From NCBI GenBank assembly GCA_036023115.1, contig JAYKKT010000079.1:12019501-12083500 (forward strand): DNA of 64,000 nucleotides. Reading direction: 5' to 3'. Each line of letters opens with the position of its first letter. Position 1 is the first letter of the stretch. This document shows positions 1-11,823 of the stretch, piece by piece. A program made the translations under genes and the position numbers. This DNA comes from Brasenia schreberi. Taxonomy: Eukaryota > Streptophyta > Magnoliopsida > Nymphaeales > Cabombaceae. Under the pieces are notes generated by a model. It made no database searches. It was not told the origin of the DNA and was given only the letters and a program-made list of their open reading frames with translations.

Positions 1-1027
1 CCACCGACCACCACTCGATCCGCCACAGTAAAGGTCATCTCTTCCCTTCTATTTTTAGATTTCTTTCTTCTTCTCTTTCATTCAATTCAATGTGGTTGTA
101 ATTAAGGAGCTTATGACTCCATCTATGATGTAATAATTAAGGGTTATACTGTCCAATTTCTTTTACGTTTATCGATGCATGTTATATGCTTGATTTTTTG
201 TTTCTCCTACCCCAATATACATTGTAAAGTCTTATATCCCTAATCCCCTCTATTCTTATGCTATAATCATAATTTTCTTCATTTACTTCAGTCATTTTAC
301 ATTTTAATTATTGTAGATTATCTTTTAATTCAAACAAAAAAATGTATTCACGTATCTTGTAAAAACGAAAAATCTTTTTTTTGCACTTTACATACATCTG
401 ATGTATGATTTTTAATTTCTTACTCTCTGCTCCGAATATGCTAAAATTTTGCAAACCTAATCTATACACATAGATACATTGTAAATAAAATTTGAAGAAT
501 TTTAAAATCGTATAACATCATAAATAAAATTGGAGAAGACCGAGTAAAATCAGAATAGAGTATATCAAACCTACACTTCCTGCAATAGAGGTTGGGTCAC
601 AATCCCATAACTTTGTCTATAGTAAACCAATTTTATTTAAAATAGTTCCATTGGAAAGTTGAGATTTATAGCTTTCTAACAAGACTATGTTCATAGAAAT
701 CGAAGGTCTGTATACCAAGATATAGCCATTTTTTTAAACCTTTGTAGTTTTGTCACAAATCTATCCCGAATATTGAGTAAGGTATGTTCTCGGATTTAAT
801 TCATCCGTAACACTTAAAATCAAAATAAAAATAGTTCTTGAATCTTTATATCAAGCTGTGTTTTGTGTAAAATATTTAAGATTTTTAGAGATTTGAAAGC
901 TATAAAAAAATCTGAAAAAGAAAATATGAAAACAAAACGAGTTTATGTTTGTTAAGATTTTGAAACACTTTCATTCAAAGGCTAAGTTCACAATTTTTGT
1001 AAAGTTTTTGGGAATTGAAATTATATT
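1..1027. other. AT-rich intergenic DNA, no gene seen
   Basis: No convincing reading frame, RNA gene or repeat boundary is visible. The first 100 bases are pyrimidine-rich and could be the edge of an element or gene lying outside the window, but nothing confirms it. Confidence 0.5.
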
Positions 1028-1039
1028 TTAAAAACACAC

Positions 1040-1290
1040 TAGATCTAAAACAATCTTCAAACCATGTAGGCTGACCCTTGAGTATCCGGACAGTTTCTCG
1101 GGTATCTTTTGGTTTCTCCATATTTCATTAAATAGTCTTGTGAGCCAAGTAATTCCCATTTCTCCTATTATTTTCCAAACTTTTATAGGAATATTGTCTG
1201 GTCCTACCAATTTACAACCCTTCATATATTTAAGAGCCTCTTTGACTTCATTCTTTTCTTTTTCAAAGGGTACCTCTATATTGGACATTT
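1040..1290 (-). mobile_element. RTE-type LINE reverse-transcriptase fragment
   Basis: The minus strand encodes a piece of LINE reverse transcriptase including [25 protein letters not shown] and [16 protein letters not shown]. The same segment occurs in the longer LINE copies at 31.7-44.7 kb. It is truncated on both sides and has no endonuclease or catalytic centre, so it is a dead fragment. A T9-G11 homopolymer run lies just past its upstream end, near 1301-1321. Confidence 0.85.
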
Positions 1291-1299
1291 TTGTTTCTC

Positions 1300-1788
1300 C
1301 TTTTTTTTTGGGGGGGGGGGGAGACCTCTATATTTGAGGTTTTATTTCCTTCCCTTTCTTTTGACTTTTGTCACTTTCCTTTTTGAGGAGATACCAAATG
1401 GGAAATACCACTCATCCTTTTAGATTATTGACTTAGCCAAAAGTACCCTATTTCCTAATAGCACTTGCTATTTGAAAATACCTTGCTCTTTCAAAACTAG
1501 GCCTCATATGGTAAGTCAAAGATTCTTGAAATATTACCAAATAATTTTGGAAACTCTACTTTTAATAAAACACCAATTTCCTAATTCAGGGTTAGGTAAT
1601 CTATTTTTGGTCCAATTTTCCAGAAATTCATAGGAGATCTTTTTTTTTTTTGAAATATTTTTCAAAGGAAATAAATGACATTCTATACATAATACCTTTT
1701 CAAGTATTGGGCGTTTATTCCTTCCCTCCACATCAACCAACCAGTAAGCATTATTGGAAGTTGCTCATCTTATGACATAAGGACCATC
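1300..1788. other. Intergenic DNA between LINE and gypsy remnants
   Basis: Short poly-T and poly-G runs and short spurious frames only. The sequence next to 1789 may be downstream gypsy sequence that has decayed past recognition. Confidence 0.4.
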
Positions 1789-2892
1789 TCACTTGGGTCG
1801 CCATTTACCCAATGGATGTGGGCCACGATGATGGATGGTCTTCAGAACCAGATCTCCTACTTTGAAATCACGAGCCTTCATATGTTTTTCGTAATGTCGG
1901 GATATTTTATGTCTATATGCATATGCATGATCCATGGCAAGAAGTCTTCTTTCATCAATTAGGTCAAGCTCGACCATCCTAGCTTGTTGTAGGGTTTCTA
2001 TAGGTAAATCAAGTGCAAGGGATGTATGATATGAATGCAGCTTGGTATGAATGGGAAGTATGGCATTCGTACCATAAACTAATTCAAATGGTGTGACATT
2101 TGTAGGTGTACGAATGGATGTCCTATAAGCCCATAAAGCCTCATCTAATTTCTCATGCCATGCCCTACCTTTGTCTAAAGTCTTTTCAATGATGCTTATG
2201 AGGGTTTTATTGGTGGCTTCGGCTTGACCGTTACCTTGGGGATAATAGGGTGATGAGAAGTGCAGGGTGATGCCATAGGTCTTACATAGCTTCTTCACTT
2301 TCTCAGTTTTGAAGGGAGTGTCGTTGTCTAAAACTAGGTCTCTTGGGACTCCAAATCTAGTCAATATATTTTTCTTAATGAATGCCATTACATATTGCCC
2401 TTGGACGTTGGCCAAGAAAGCAACTTCAACCCATTTAGAAAAATATTCAGTGGCCCCTAAAATAAACCTGTGCCCATTTGATGCAGTAGGTGAAATGGGT
2501 CATATGATATCGAATGCCCACATAGTAAAGGGCCATGGACTCACGAGTGAATGCAATGCTGATGATGGGATGTGGATGGCATTTCCATGTACTTGACATT
2601 GGTGGCATTTTCTAACATATTGATGACAATCTTGCTTCAAGTTGGACCAGAAATACCCTGCTCTAAGTATCTTCATAGCCATCATGTTTGCATTGACGTG
2701 GCCCCCACATTCTCCATCATGAAACTCGTGCATAATGGTCTTAGCCTCTTCATTATCTATACACCTTAACAAGATGCCAGTAAAACTTTTCTTATAAAGA
2801 ACCCTTCCCAAAATAAAATATCGGGTTGAAACTTTCCTTATAAAAGCCTTATATTTAAAGGAAGCAAATTCAAGAAATCCTCCATTTTCCAA
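1789..2892 (-). pseudogene. Ty3/gypsy integrase remnant
   Basis: The minus strand carries the integrase portion of a gypsy polyprotein. First comes an HHCC zinc finger (HEFHDGECGGH ... CHQCQVHG). The catalytic core follows, with its first Asp in the WAFDII motif, its second in VLDNDTPF and its Glu in GQAEATNKT. A C-terminal part includes FKVGDLVLK. One in-frame TGA at 2497-2499 interrupts the core between the first and second acidic residues; otherwise the frame is open from 2892 to 1789. No reverse transcriptase, LTR or gag is present alongside, so it is a truncated, inactive piece. It is unrelated to the copia elements further on. Confidence 0.92.
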
Positions 2893-3414
2893 AATGTTTC
2901 TAATATCATGAAACCAAGGTTTTTCATTGTCATTTTGGTCATTTTGGCATGTCTCAAAATTATGTATGAATGAATTCTTACTAAAGCATTACCGCCCCGT
3001 ACCTACAATAGCATGTGTTTAAGATGGGATTAATTAGTTTTTTTAAGGTTTTGCTCTGATGATTTAGACATTGATTTATTATGTGATGTTACCCTCGTAT
3101 TAATAATCTCTATTTTGTAGTTTGTTTTGTGAAATATTTATCATTGGATAAATTCAAGTAAATAAACTTTTATTATTTTGGTTTGCTTATTCACAAAGTT
3201 TTACCACCACATAAATCATTTGATTATAACTTCACTCTTAGAATCTTGGTACATGAAAGGGATATACAACATAAATATTTGTATTACCATTATAACTAGT
3301 ATTCATGAGGGTGGTTATTTTCAAAATAAGGTTAGTGAGTTTCATTGATAATTGAGTAATGGTCGCTCCACATAAGCTATTTCTAGCATAAGTTAAATAA
3401 GTCAAGTGAGATAT
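2893..3414. other. AT-rich DNA, no gene seen
   Basis: Nothing recognisable. It may include decayed gypsy sequence just upstream of the zinc finger (minus strand), but no motif survives. Confidence 0.4.
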
Positions 3415-3730
3415 TGTTGGACTAATATCCTACTTTCCAATATGACTTATCTAACTTAAACTTTTCAATTATCAAGATAATCTTTTCGTTTCTAGAGGAA
3501 CTCTTCTATTTCTTGATGAACTCTCTCAATTCTCGAGAAACTTTTATGATTCTTGAGATAATGGTACTTTGAGAATACCATACCATATTTATGAAATGTA
3601 TAGTATAAAAGAGTGTCCCTACTTAAGGTTTCAAAATACAATCATACAACAACTCTTCAAGTTCTCATCATACAAGAAACTCCTTTCATAAGAGCAAAGG
3701 TGATTGTTTCTGCATCAAGAATCAATAACA
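3415..3730 (+). mobile_element. Possible solo copia-type LTR
   Basis: The stretch begins TGTTGGACTAATATCC and ends in CAATAACA. It contains a TATA-like TATAAAA at about 3604 followed by a short leader-like stretch, and is followed at once by TGGTATATCA, which resembles a decayed tRNA-Met primer-binding site. That is the layout of a 5' copia LTR, but no second LTR, target duplication or coding region was found. This is inference from structure only. Confidence 0.4.
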
Positions 3731-5694
3731 TGGTATATCAATGTATCTCATACAATCAATAGTTAGGAGTGGCCACTAGCTCATCATGTATGGAGGAGAA
3801 CAGAGTCAGTGCTGCATTACTTGCACGAAGCTATGAAGCATGTATTGAGGAATTGTCCATGCACCTTCAAACCTGAAGGGAAATCGTCTTGACGGGGAGA
3901 CACGTAACTACTTTTCATGACACATCTGACTGAGTGGCTGGCTATAACTCTCTCTGATACTTCACCATATGTAGATGGAACTGAATGGTGAGTATTATTT
4001 GCTACTACCTGTTGTTGACTACCCATGGTGATGGAGATGGCTAAATGAAGCGATTTTACATGTTAATCCCAAGAACCCATCGAGGACAACTCAAATTATT
4101 ATGAATTAATTTCACCAAACCAATTCCTTAGGTATGAAAAACGAAGCGATAAACCTCAAATTTCAACATCGGAAAGACGATTGCAAAACCATGAACCGTG
4201 GGCATGGAGAAAGAACCATGAACCGATATTTAGAACGGCGATTAATAAGATGGGAGCGCTCAACCAAGATAGATCAATGGGGCAAGTCGTGGGAACCCCA
4301 GAGAAGTAAGGAGCAGCGGGAAACTTTATTTGGCTTGGAGATAACTTGGACTATGTTGCAGATTAAGGTCTTGTTGACATAGAAGGTGGTAATAATGTAC
4401 GAAGTCTGCACTCTAACCACACAACTTGGAGTTTCAATAAATGTTCAAGATCTTAAAATCGAGTTGGCTATTTTCCATCACATCGATAAGGTTTTCTCTT
4501 CACCAAGGGTGGTAATGAACCGAGTCGCTCATAGTTTGGCTTGGTTCAGATCATCCCATCTCATTCCCGGCTCATCCGTTATAGGTTTTATTAAACCATC
4601 CAAGTTGAACGTGAACACGGTATATATGCTAGGTTAGTTTGGCTCATGAAAGGTCATAGATTTCCATCTTACACGAATCAAGGTAATTGAGATAGGTATT
4701 TAGTTGTCCCCAGAATAAAAAAGTGCGCGATCGACGTGGCCATGCTCGGAGCATTTCATGTGCGGCCATCTTGTCAAACACACACTCAAGGCCAATAATG
4801 AAAGAGTCAATTTTACTTCAAAGCCAAATGAAAAATAATTTTATTTCTGCATTTAGTTTCATCAGGTTATGTGTGACAAAAAGATATTAATGAAAAAATA
4901 TCATAAAACAATAATTAAATTAAGAATATGGTACTCAATGTTAAACAGTTAATGACCATTATATAAGTGTGAATAATCTCTAATAAAAGGTGAAGATATA
5001 TAAAAGTTGGTGCATGACCACGTAGGAATTGATCGGATTCTTCATACATAAAAAAAGAGTTAGTATGATATCGAAAATAAAATAAAACAAATTTGCATTA
5101 AGAGTGTTAGTGCTACAACATAGCTCTCTAGTGTTGTTGCTGTAATGGAGAGTTCGACTTTCAGAGGGTGCATTTGTGGGAGTGGGTGTTAGGCTTTGAA
5201 GACAAATTTGAGATGGTTTGGACATTTGAAACTTGATTAAAAAAGTACAACAAACTATGTAAGACCCTCTTAAAGAAGGCAGATGAAAGTCTCTCAAATA
5301 TTGAAATGAAAAAGAAAAAAAATTATCTTTTTCTTTTTGGAGTTTAATGATAAAATGGCATAGGATCTAGCTGTGCGGCGACCAAGAGTCCCTATGGCAA
5401 ACTCCACGTAGAAAAAGGCTTTTGTTAAGGTTATGGCTATCGTAGAGAAAGGAAATGTATCTCAACTTGATTCTAATAGACTCATAAAAAAATGATTAGT
5501 CACTCATGAAAGTCTTTGAACAATGGTTATTCAGCTAGCGGTTGGGTTTCACATTAGAAACAAGTTGAGCACCAAATAGTTTAACAAGTCTGTTTAGCTT
5601 GTTGAGCTCATTTACTATCCCTAGTTAATACTACTTTACAGGATGATGAATTAATTTTTAGTCAATCTATTGGAATTGGCTAGAATAAGAGTGC

Positions 5695-5696
<2 letters not shown>
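3731..5696. other. Intergenic DNA, no convincing gene
   Basis: Several frames of 60-105 codons occur on both strands, but none shows a known motif and they look like chance. The stretch 4130-4640 is less AT-rich than its surroundings and may be old transposon sequence. I recognise nothing in it. Confidence 0.4.
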
Positions 5697-5728
<32 letters not shown>

Positions 5729-5947
5729 AAAGGGGAAGATGCAAGCCTTTCATATACAAGTTCTATCCAAATCAATCTCAACTATACAATTGAGGGATAA
5801 GAGTGATTAAAGTTTAAAAAATAAAAAGTACACGTGACCGATTAAGTACCATGTAAAAAGTATATGTACTTTTTCACTTTGATTTTCGACCTCAATCACT
5901 CATGACCCTTGATTGAATGATTAATGTTGGTTTGGATGGAGTTTGTA
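5697..5947. mobile_element. MITE-like foldback beside a (TA)n tract
   Basis: An uninterrupted (TA)n tract ends at 5726. Beyond it, arms at about 5756-5830 and 5870-5947 are imperfect reverse complements: ACAAGTTCTATCCAAATCAA on the left pairs with TTGGTTTGGATGGAGTTTGT on the right, and GAGTGATTAAAG pairs with the CACTTTGATT/CAATCACTC area. The central loop is about 40 bp and there is no coding capacity. This fits a small non-autonomous inverted-repeat element next to a microsatellite. Confidence 0.6.
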
Positions 5948-6118
5948 TTTGATTTTCAGTTTCAATCACTCATACCCCTTATTTAGTTTTGTATATATGA
6001 TCATAATAAAGGTGATAACAGCATTATAAATTTTAAATATTATTCGATTGATTCTAAAAGTAAAAGGTGTACATGAGCATACATGACTAGAGGTAAACAA
6101 CATCCCATTTACACACAC

Positions 6119-6180
6119 ATATCATACAACTCTTCAAAGATCTAGACCACCTTGGTAGTCAAAAAATATACATATGTATG

Positions 6181-6215
<35 letters not shown>

Positions 6216-6332
6216 TAATTATATATATATTATATATTATACATTATATATCTATATATCTTATATATATGTATAAAATATATTTGTCGACTACCTTAAG
6301 GTGGTCTAGATATTTGAAGAGCTGCATGATAT
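6119..6332. mobile_element. MITE-like foldback with about 50-bp inverted repeats
   Basis: The left arm (6119-6170) reads ATATCATACAACTCTTCAAA then TCTAGACCACCTTGGTAGTC. The right arm (6281-6332) is its near-perfect reverse complement (GACTACCTTAAGGTGGTCTAGA then TTTGAAGAGCTGCATGATAT). Between them lie about 110 bp of almost pure A/T. No target duplication was identified. The long arms and non-coding AT centre fit a foldback MITE. Confidence 0.7.
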
Positions 6333-6690
6333 ATCTCTACTCATAGGTTACAGTGAGCAATTAAGAAAGAAAAAAAAGGAACTCAAAATATTATAAGACT
6401 ACTACAAAATATGGTCTTTATTTTCAAAGTTAAGTATTAATGTGGACTTCTAGAAGAACATAATGACTACGAAGAATCCGTGTAGCCGACATGACTTGGT
6501 TGAATATACGACCTACATTTTGGTTTTGACGATAGAAACTTTTTCGAAAATTAGCTTGAGGACATAAATTATGAAGCCATTGGATTGTGGGATAGGAAGG
6601 GACCCATTACCAAATGGATAAGAAGAGACCATGTTTTGGTTTTAGCCGAATAGTCGGCTAAATTCACTTGTGTTTGTATATCCTTGTCTT

Positions 6691-6957
<267 letters not shown>

Positions 6958-6987
6958 GAGAGAGAGAGAGGGAGGGTTGTGGTAAAT

Positions 6988-7169
6988 GTTCAAACCCCAT
7001 CTATACTCAAATCAATTTTTTCATCTCAATAATTTGATCTTTGAGATTAACGGTTGAAGTGGTAAAGTAAAAAGTATTTGATATATTAAATATAAAAATT
7101 TCATCATTGGTCATGCTAATCAAATAATTAAGATTTTTGAGTATATTATATCCATAATAGGGTTTAAGT
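6988..7169. mobile_element. MITE-like foldback after (TA)n(GA)n
   Basis: GTTCAAACCCCATCTATACTC at 6988 and the CTCAATAATTTGATC area pair, as degraded reverse complements, with CTAATCAAATAATTAAG and ATAGGGTTTAAGT near 7115-7169. The element directly follows the microsatellite, as the foldback at 5.7 kb does. Similarity between the two elements is only partial. Confidence 0.45.
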
Positions 7170-7204
7170 ATTTATTACTACCCCCTCTATATATAGAAAT
7201 TGGT

Positions 7205-7412
7205 ATATATGTCCAACAATTTATATTCAAATTTGCTCAAAGATTTCCACCATTTGATCGACTTGGTCAACGGTCAAGATTTTAATTCAAAAAAAATATG
7301 ATTGTCCTTTTCATACTTGATTTTTAATATTTTCTAAATTCTTGATTATATTGATCAAACAGTGGAGATGTTTAAATAGATTTAAGCATGAGTGATGTGT
7401 GTATGTACTATG
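7205..7412. mobile_element. MITE-like foldback before (AT)n
   Basis: CTCAAAGATTTCCACCATTTGATC on the left (about 7235-7258) pairs with GATCAAACAGTGGAGATGTTT on the right (about 7352-7372). The right end runs directly into an (AT)n tract. The arms share short motifs (TTTGATC, CTCAAAG) with the neighbouring foldback at 6988, suggesting one family. Confidence 0.45.
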
Positions 7413-7413
7413 C

Positions 7414-7414
<1 letters not shown>

Positions 7415-7480
<66 letters not shown>
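7415..7480. repeat. (AT)n microsatellite
   Basis: About 65 bp of uninterrupted AT dinucleotides directly after the foldback. Confidence 0.95.
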
Positions 7481-7485
<5 letters not shown>

Positions 7486-7807
7486 TCAGTTGTCGGCTAA
7501 TGTACAAGATACAAAACTTTAATTATGTTGAATTTTCTTGGTTACGAAAAGAAGATATATATTGCAGGACCCGAGTGCTGAATGAAGCAGCCTTTGTCTA
7601 AGGTCCAAGTCATATTCACATGTTCATCATGCCGCTATCCTTCAAGAAAACAAGTAAATACCTTCCTTATTCATCAATATCACGTCGGCCTGTCTCCCTT
7701 TTCTCTTTCCGGACTTCTCTTTAATGCATTTTGACTTCAAGTCAGTCAACGAGATCTACTATATATATAAATATGTTTTCTTTTTGTTATCGCGCACAAG
7801 CTCATAT

Positions 7808-7808
<1 letters not shown>

Positions 7809-7878
<70 letters not shown>
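7809..7878. repeat. (TA)n microsatellite
   Basis: About 70 bp of near-pure TA dinucleotides, followed by GTATATACCTAGAGAAAGAGAG, which resembles the purine-rich edge of the foldback elements upstream. Confidence 0.95.
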
Positions 7879-7879
<1 letters not shown>

Positions 7880-7884
<5 letters not shown>

Positions 7885-10300
7885 CCTAGAGAAAGAGAGA
7901 TGAAAAATTAATGCCAATACAGCTAAATTGGACATTAGTCTCTGAAGGGATACTTAGTGGATTGGAAAATTATTAAAGCAAAAAAAAGTATAAATATTTA
8001 GTGGAAGACGTACAATTCTTTCCTGGCAACCAGCCCAAGGTTATGCATAAGGCTCTGGCCACCTACTATACCGAAAAGAAGAAGAAAAAGAATCGAAACC
8101 GCTGACTTTTCGTAATGGGATCCATAGTGTTTAGTGGAAGATGTACAATTCTTTAAAGGCGAATGGGGAGCCAGAAAATATTTAAAGGCGAAGCAAACAA
8201 TGCAGCGTTGCCTATACGTTCAACCATAAGCTATACAATAGATCCTTTTAACTTTCTAATGATTATATCCATGCATGGTGTTGATGGAATTCCGTCCTCT
8301 TAACAATAAGAAATTTCGGCAAATGCATCGCCAGAAATGACAAGGCGCTAGTACAAATTTCCCACATGTGCATTTGTGAAATTAAAAGACGCTGATATGA
8401 CCTATATCGACAAAAGCAAGGCCACAACCCATGAGTGTCAGCAGTCAGAAGAACGCAACACAATTGATTATTACCTCAAAAGATGAATAATTATAAAATT
8501 CGAACTAGGGACCTATTTGAACCAGCCATTAAGATGATAGATCAACGCAACCACCCACGACCATGGCGAATGGCAGCATGTTCAATTAATGTATTTGAAG
8601 GCAAGGGTCTATAAGAGAAAAGAAAAGTTCAAAAGAGGGGATTCAAGACTTCGGGAAGAAAATCAAGAGTGTTTAAGTTTTCTTTCTTGTTTTAGTTGTA
8701 TTTCCTTTCATCTTGATCACATGTTATTTTGTTTCTAAATTTAGCTTTTCAAACTCGTGTCTAACCTACTCTTTTAAGCCTAAATTACAGCTAAGGAGGC
8801 CCTTGAACAAATCGTTCTGATTCTATGAGAGCTAGCACGAATTGCTCGATCTTGGTGAATGTCATTTGAAACATAGACTCAAAACTATTCCGAGTTCCAA
8901 GGTTGGAAACTTCTCAAATTTAATTCTCCTCATTATTAGAATAAAAAGTCAAAATCAAAATATCCTAATAAACTTCATACCTTGGCCTAGCTTAAGTAAT
9001 TTTTTTGGGATTTTTGGATCCTTCCAAAATACTAAAAAAATTCAAAGCTTTTATTGCTATAAACAAAACTGGTTCTGCTTTTCAAGACTGAAATTGATTT
9101 TGCCAAGAGGATGATAAAATGGTTTTAGAAAATCCGTTTTGACTATAAATTAGTTTCAGAAATTACTTGATCATAAAATACTTTTTTAAGCGTCTAGGTT
9201 AACTCTTGAGTGTCGGTTTAAGAAGGTCTATGGTTAACTCTTGAGTGTCAGTTTAAGAAGGTCTACGATGATAAAAATACACTTATCCACAATCACTAAA
9301 AAAGTCACAAAATAATCTTTGCAAGTTTGACTAAACTTGCTATCATGCTCACATATTGTTTTTGTAAATAAAATTTTAAGTCGATTCATAGACAAAAAAC
9401 TTTTATTTACATCAACAAGATGTAACACTCATAAATGTCCATTCTCGGCATTAATATCAACGAAAAATGACTAGACCGACCATTTAGCTATTTTTCGTGA
9501 AGATGTTATTGAAACCACCCAATAAGGACTTGAAAACAGAAAACCCAACCCGAAAATCCAGGAAGGTTGGAGCCAGGTGCTGCTCTATAAATTCAGAAAA
9601 TCGCACAGAACAAAATACACACGGAGATAAAAAATAGAAAAACTCCTCCTTAGAAATCTGTCGGTGGGTAACCGGAAAAATATATACCTGTCTTGTTCGT
9701 GTTTCCTTTTCTTCTTTTGGCTCACAAGAAGGACCGCTGCTGTTATGTTGGTGCAAGGACTGAAATATTTCAACGTGTGAAGATCAAGAGAGAAGGCACA
9801 ACGTGAAAAAGGGTAAAATAGGAAATGAAGAAGGGTAAAATAGAAAATGGAATCCGTGCTCACTGATGAGGGGTATGCTTTTAGTAAGAATAGAAACCAT
9901 TTGTAACTCATGTCAGCAATGCACAAGAATTTCCTTTGGTTAATAATAAAAGTGTAAGAATTCGGAAAAAGTTATGTCAAAAGTAACAAATTGGGTCGTT
10001 TTACAGCCCAACTTGGAATTCTCGTGCCCAGTAATTTCCCACGGTGATGCGGCCTGAAATCTGACTAATTTCCATAAAGTCTATACAATACATCACCTGA
10101 ATTATTTGAAAAAGAAAATGCGGTTCGCGTAAACCTGAATATCATCCATCTGAACTTTCAAATTTCAGTTACATAGGACTCGTAATGCCGTGCCATTAAG
10201 TTGTGTCCTTAGCGACCCAGATCACACAACTGTTTCGCAGTGTTACTGGAATGTGACTTTGGCACGACCTCGAGCAGGAGAGACTTAAGATTTTCATAGG
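7880..10300. other. Intergenic DNA upstream of the ILK gene
   Basis: No gene recognised. Two small duplications are visible. TTTAGTGGAAGA(C/T)GTACAATTC occurs near 8000 and 8131. A roughly 41-bp tandem copy around GGTTAACTCTTGAGTGTC occurs near 9198 and 9232. The minus-strand frames at 9484-9926 have no recognisable domain. Confidence 0.45.
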
Positions 10301-10315
10301 ACTCGTGTCGGGGTG

Positions 10316-10560
10316 TCATTGTGACGTATTCTTCCAAGGCTAGCCGTTGGCGAGACAAGAGAGGGTATCGGTTTGTACTTTGTAGGTTCCGTACCGACGC
10401 GCAGCACTTCCCGCGGGGCGTTGGGCCCCACTTTCGGCACACGACCTATACATAGGTGCCTCCGGGTCGCCACACCCGTGGGAGGTGGACATCCTCATCT
10501 TCCCTTCTCCTCTCCGTCGTTCACTTTGCGCCTCCCTTTGTGTCCCTCTCCTGCCTCTCT
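10316..10560 (+). promoter_or_regulatory. Probable ILK promoter core
   Basis: Relative to the AT-rich surroundings this block is GC-rich. It contains a bZIP/TGA-type TGACGT at 10322-10327 and a TGGGCC site-II-like motif near 10421. A TATA-like TATACATA lies at 10447-10454, followed from about 10495 by a long pyrimidine patch typical of plant core promoters. Transcription would then start near 10480. This is inferred from motif arrangement; no transcript evidence is available here. Confidence 0.45.
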
Positions 10561-11385
10561 CTGAGAGGGATCTTGGAGGCCTCCCGGAAACCTTCATTCT
10601 GTAGGCTACTTTGCGCCAAAAGCCCTGATTCTGCCGGAGGCCAGATCGAGAGTGGGGAGAACCTTGATTCCCTTATAGATCTCTCTTTCTTTCTCTGGAC
10701 CCTTTGACTCTATTGAATTATGCTTCCGCTTCTTCGCGCTCTTGAATGACCATAACCTGTGCAGATTCTTCTATTTCGTGCTCTTGTTACTCTGGTTTCC
10801 GCCATATTATTCAGATCGGGGCCGTCTCCTTGTTTCTCCCCCCCCCAGCTTTAATCTGTTTCATTTTGGACGCTGCGACGTCTTTAAACACGCTTTTCGC
10901 TTGCTTATCTGCCACGGACTCCAAATCATGAATTTTGATTATTCTGTTGATCAGAGTTGCTAGTAAGGTTATGCAATTGCTTGTCGTTCTTATGATACTG
11001 AACTGTGCTATCTTTGGACGCGATTCTGGGAGGAGGTCGTCGATTCTTTTGGATTTTATCGCTGATTTTCCTTCGTATAGGGAGCCCATTTTGCGAGGAT
11101 TTTAGTTTTACACCTAAATTGAAGCGAGTTCAGATCACATTGTTGATCTCGGGAGAGTGGCGTGCATCGTTTCTTTCGCTCCAGAGATGCTTCTCCTTAT
11201 TCAATTATCCTACCTTTCACCTTGTTACTCGTACAATCTGGGATAGATCGTGCTGCCGAAGAAACTGATTGTAAATCGTCGTGTAAGAGTCTGCCATGCT
11301 TTTTCGCCTTCCGGTTTGTGAAAGTATGTAGATTGAAGCTGTTCTATTTGAAGAGGCCGGAGGTCCCCATTTGCAGATCAGAAAT
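10480..11385 (+). other. 5' leader region of the ILK gene
   Basis: Between the probable core promoter and the start codon lie about 900 bp with several short upstream ATGs and no long frame in phase with the protein. A 5'-UTR intron is plausible: a good acceptor TTTGCAG ends at 11376, ten bases before the start codon, and a possible donor GTAAGG lies near 10964. Splicing it would shorten the leader and remove several upstream ATGs. This is not proven. Confidence 0.4.
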
Positions 11386-11823
11386 ATGGAAATCGCCGCT
11401 CAGTTGAAGCGAGGCATATCGCGTCAGCTCTCGACTGGGTCATTGAGGACTCGAAGCATAAGAGCCTTCAATTTTTCTCGGCAATCATCTTTGGATCCAA
11501 GAAGGCATGCATTGAAGTTCAGCTTCGGGAGGCAATCGTCATTGGACCCGAACAAGCGAAACGTTGTTGAGAATTCCATAGCCGAGGAGAAGCTAACGGT
11601 GCCAGAGAATCTAGATGCAACGATGCAGTTGCTTTTCATGGCTTCTCAAGGCGACGAGAAGGGAGTGGAAGGGTTGTTGAACGAAGGGGTGGATGTCAAC
11701 AGCATTGATTTGGATGGAAGAACTGCTCTTCATATTGCCTCCTGTGAGGGTCATGTCAGCGTTGTGAAGCTTCTGCTAAATCGGAGGGCCAATATAGACG
11801 CTCGGGATAGGTGGGGTAGTACG
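11386..11823 (+). CDS. ILK1: ILK exon 1 (residues 1-146)
   Basis: It starts at ATG 11386 ([14 protein letters not shown]). An in-frame TTG upstream opens the frame slightly further, but the family start matches this ATG. It carries the Arg/Ser-rich N-terminus and the first ankyrin repeats and ends in ...DRWGST at a standard GTAAGT donor. Reading into the intron adds about 30 unrelated residues and then stops at 11919. Confidence 0.95.

Noticed and set aside
9484..9926. Minus-strand frames of 90-113 codons
   Set aside because: Low-complexity Phe/Ser-rich translation without a domain, overlapping one another in different phases.
10209..10597. Overlapping frames in the GC-rich promoter block as a small gene
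   Set aside because: No conserved motif; composition and position fit a promoter, and the frames lie on both strands with no start context.
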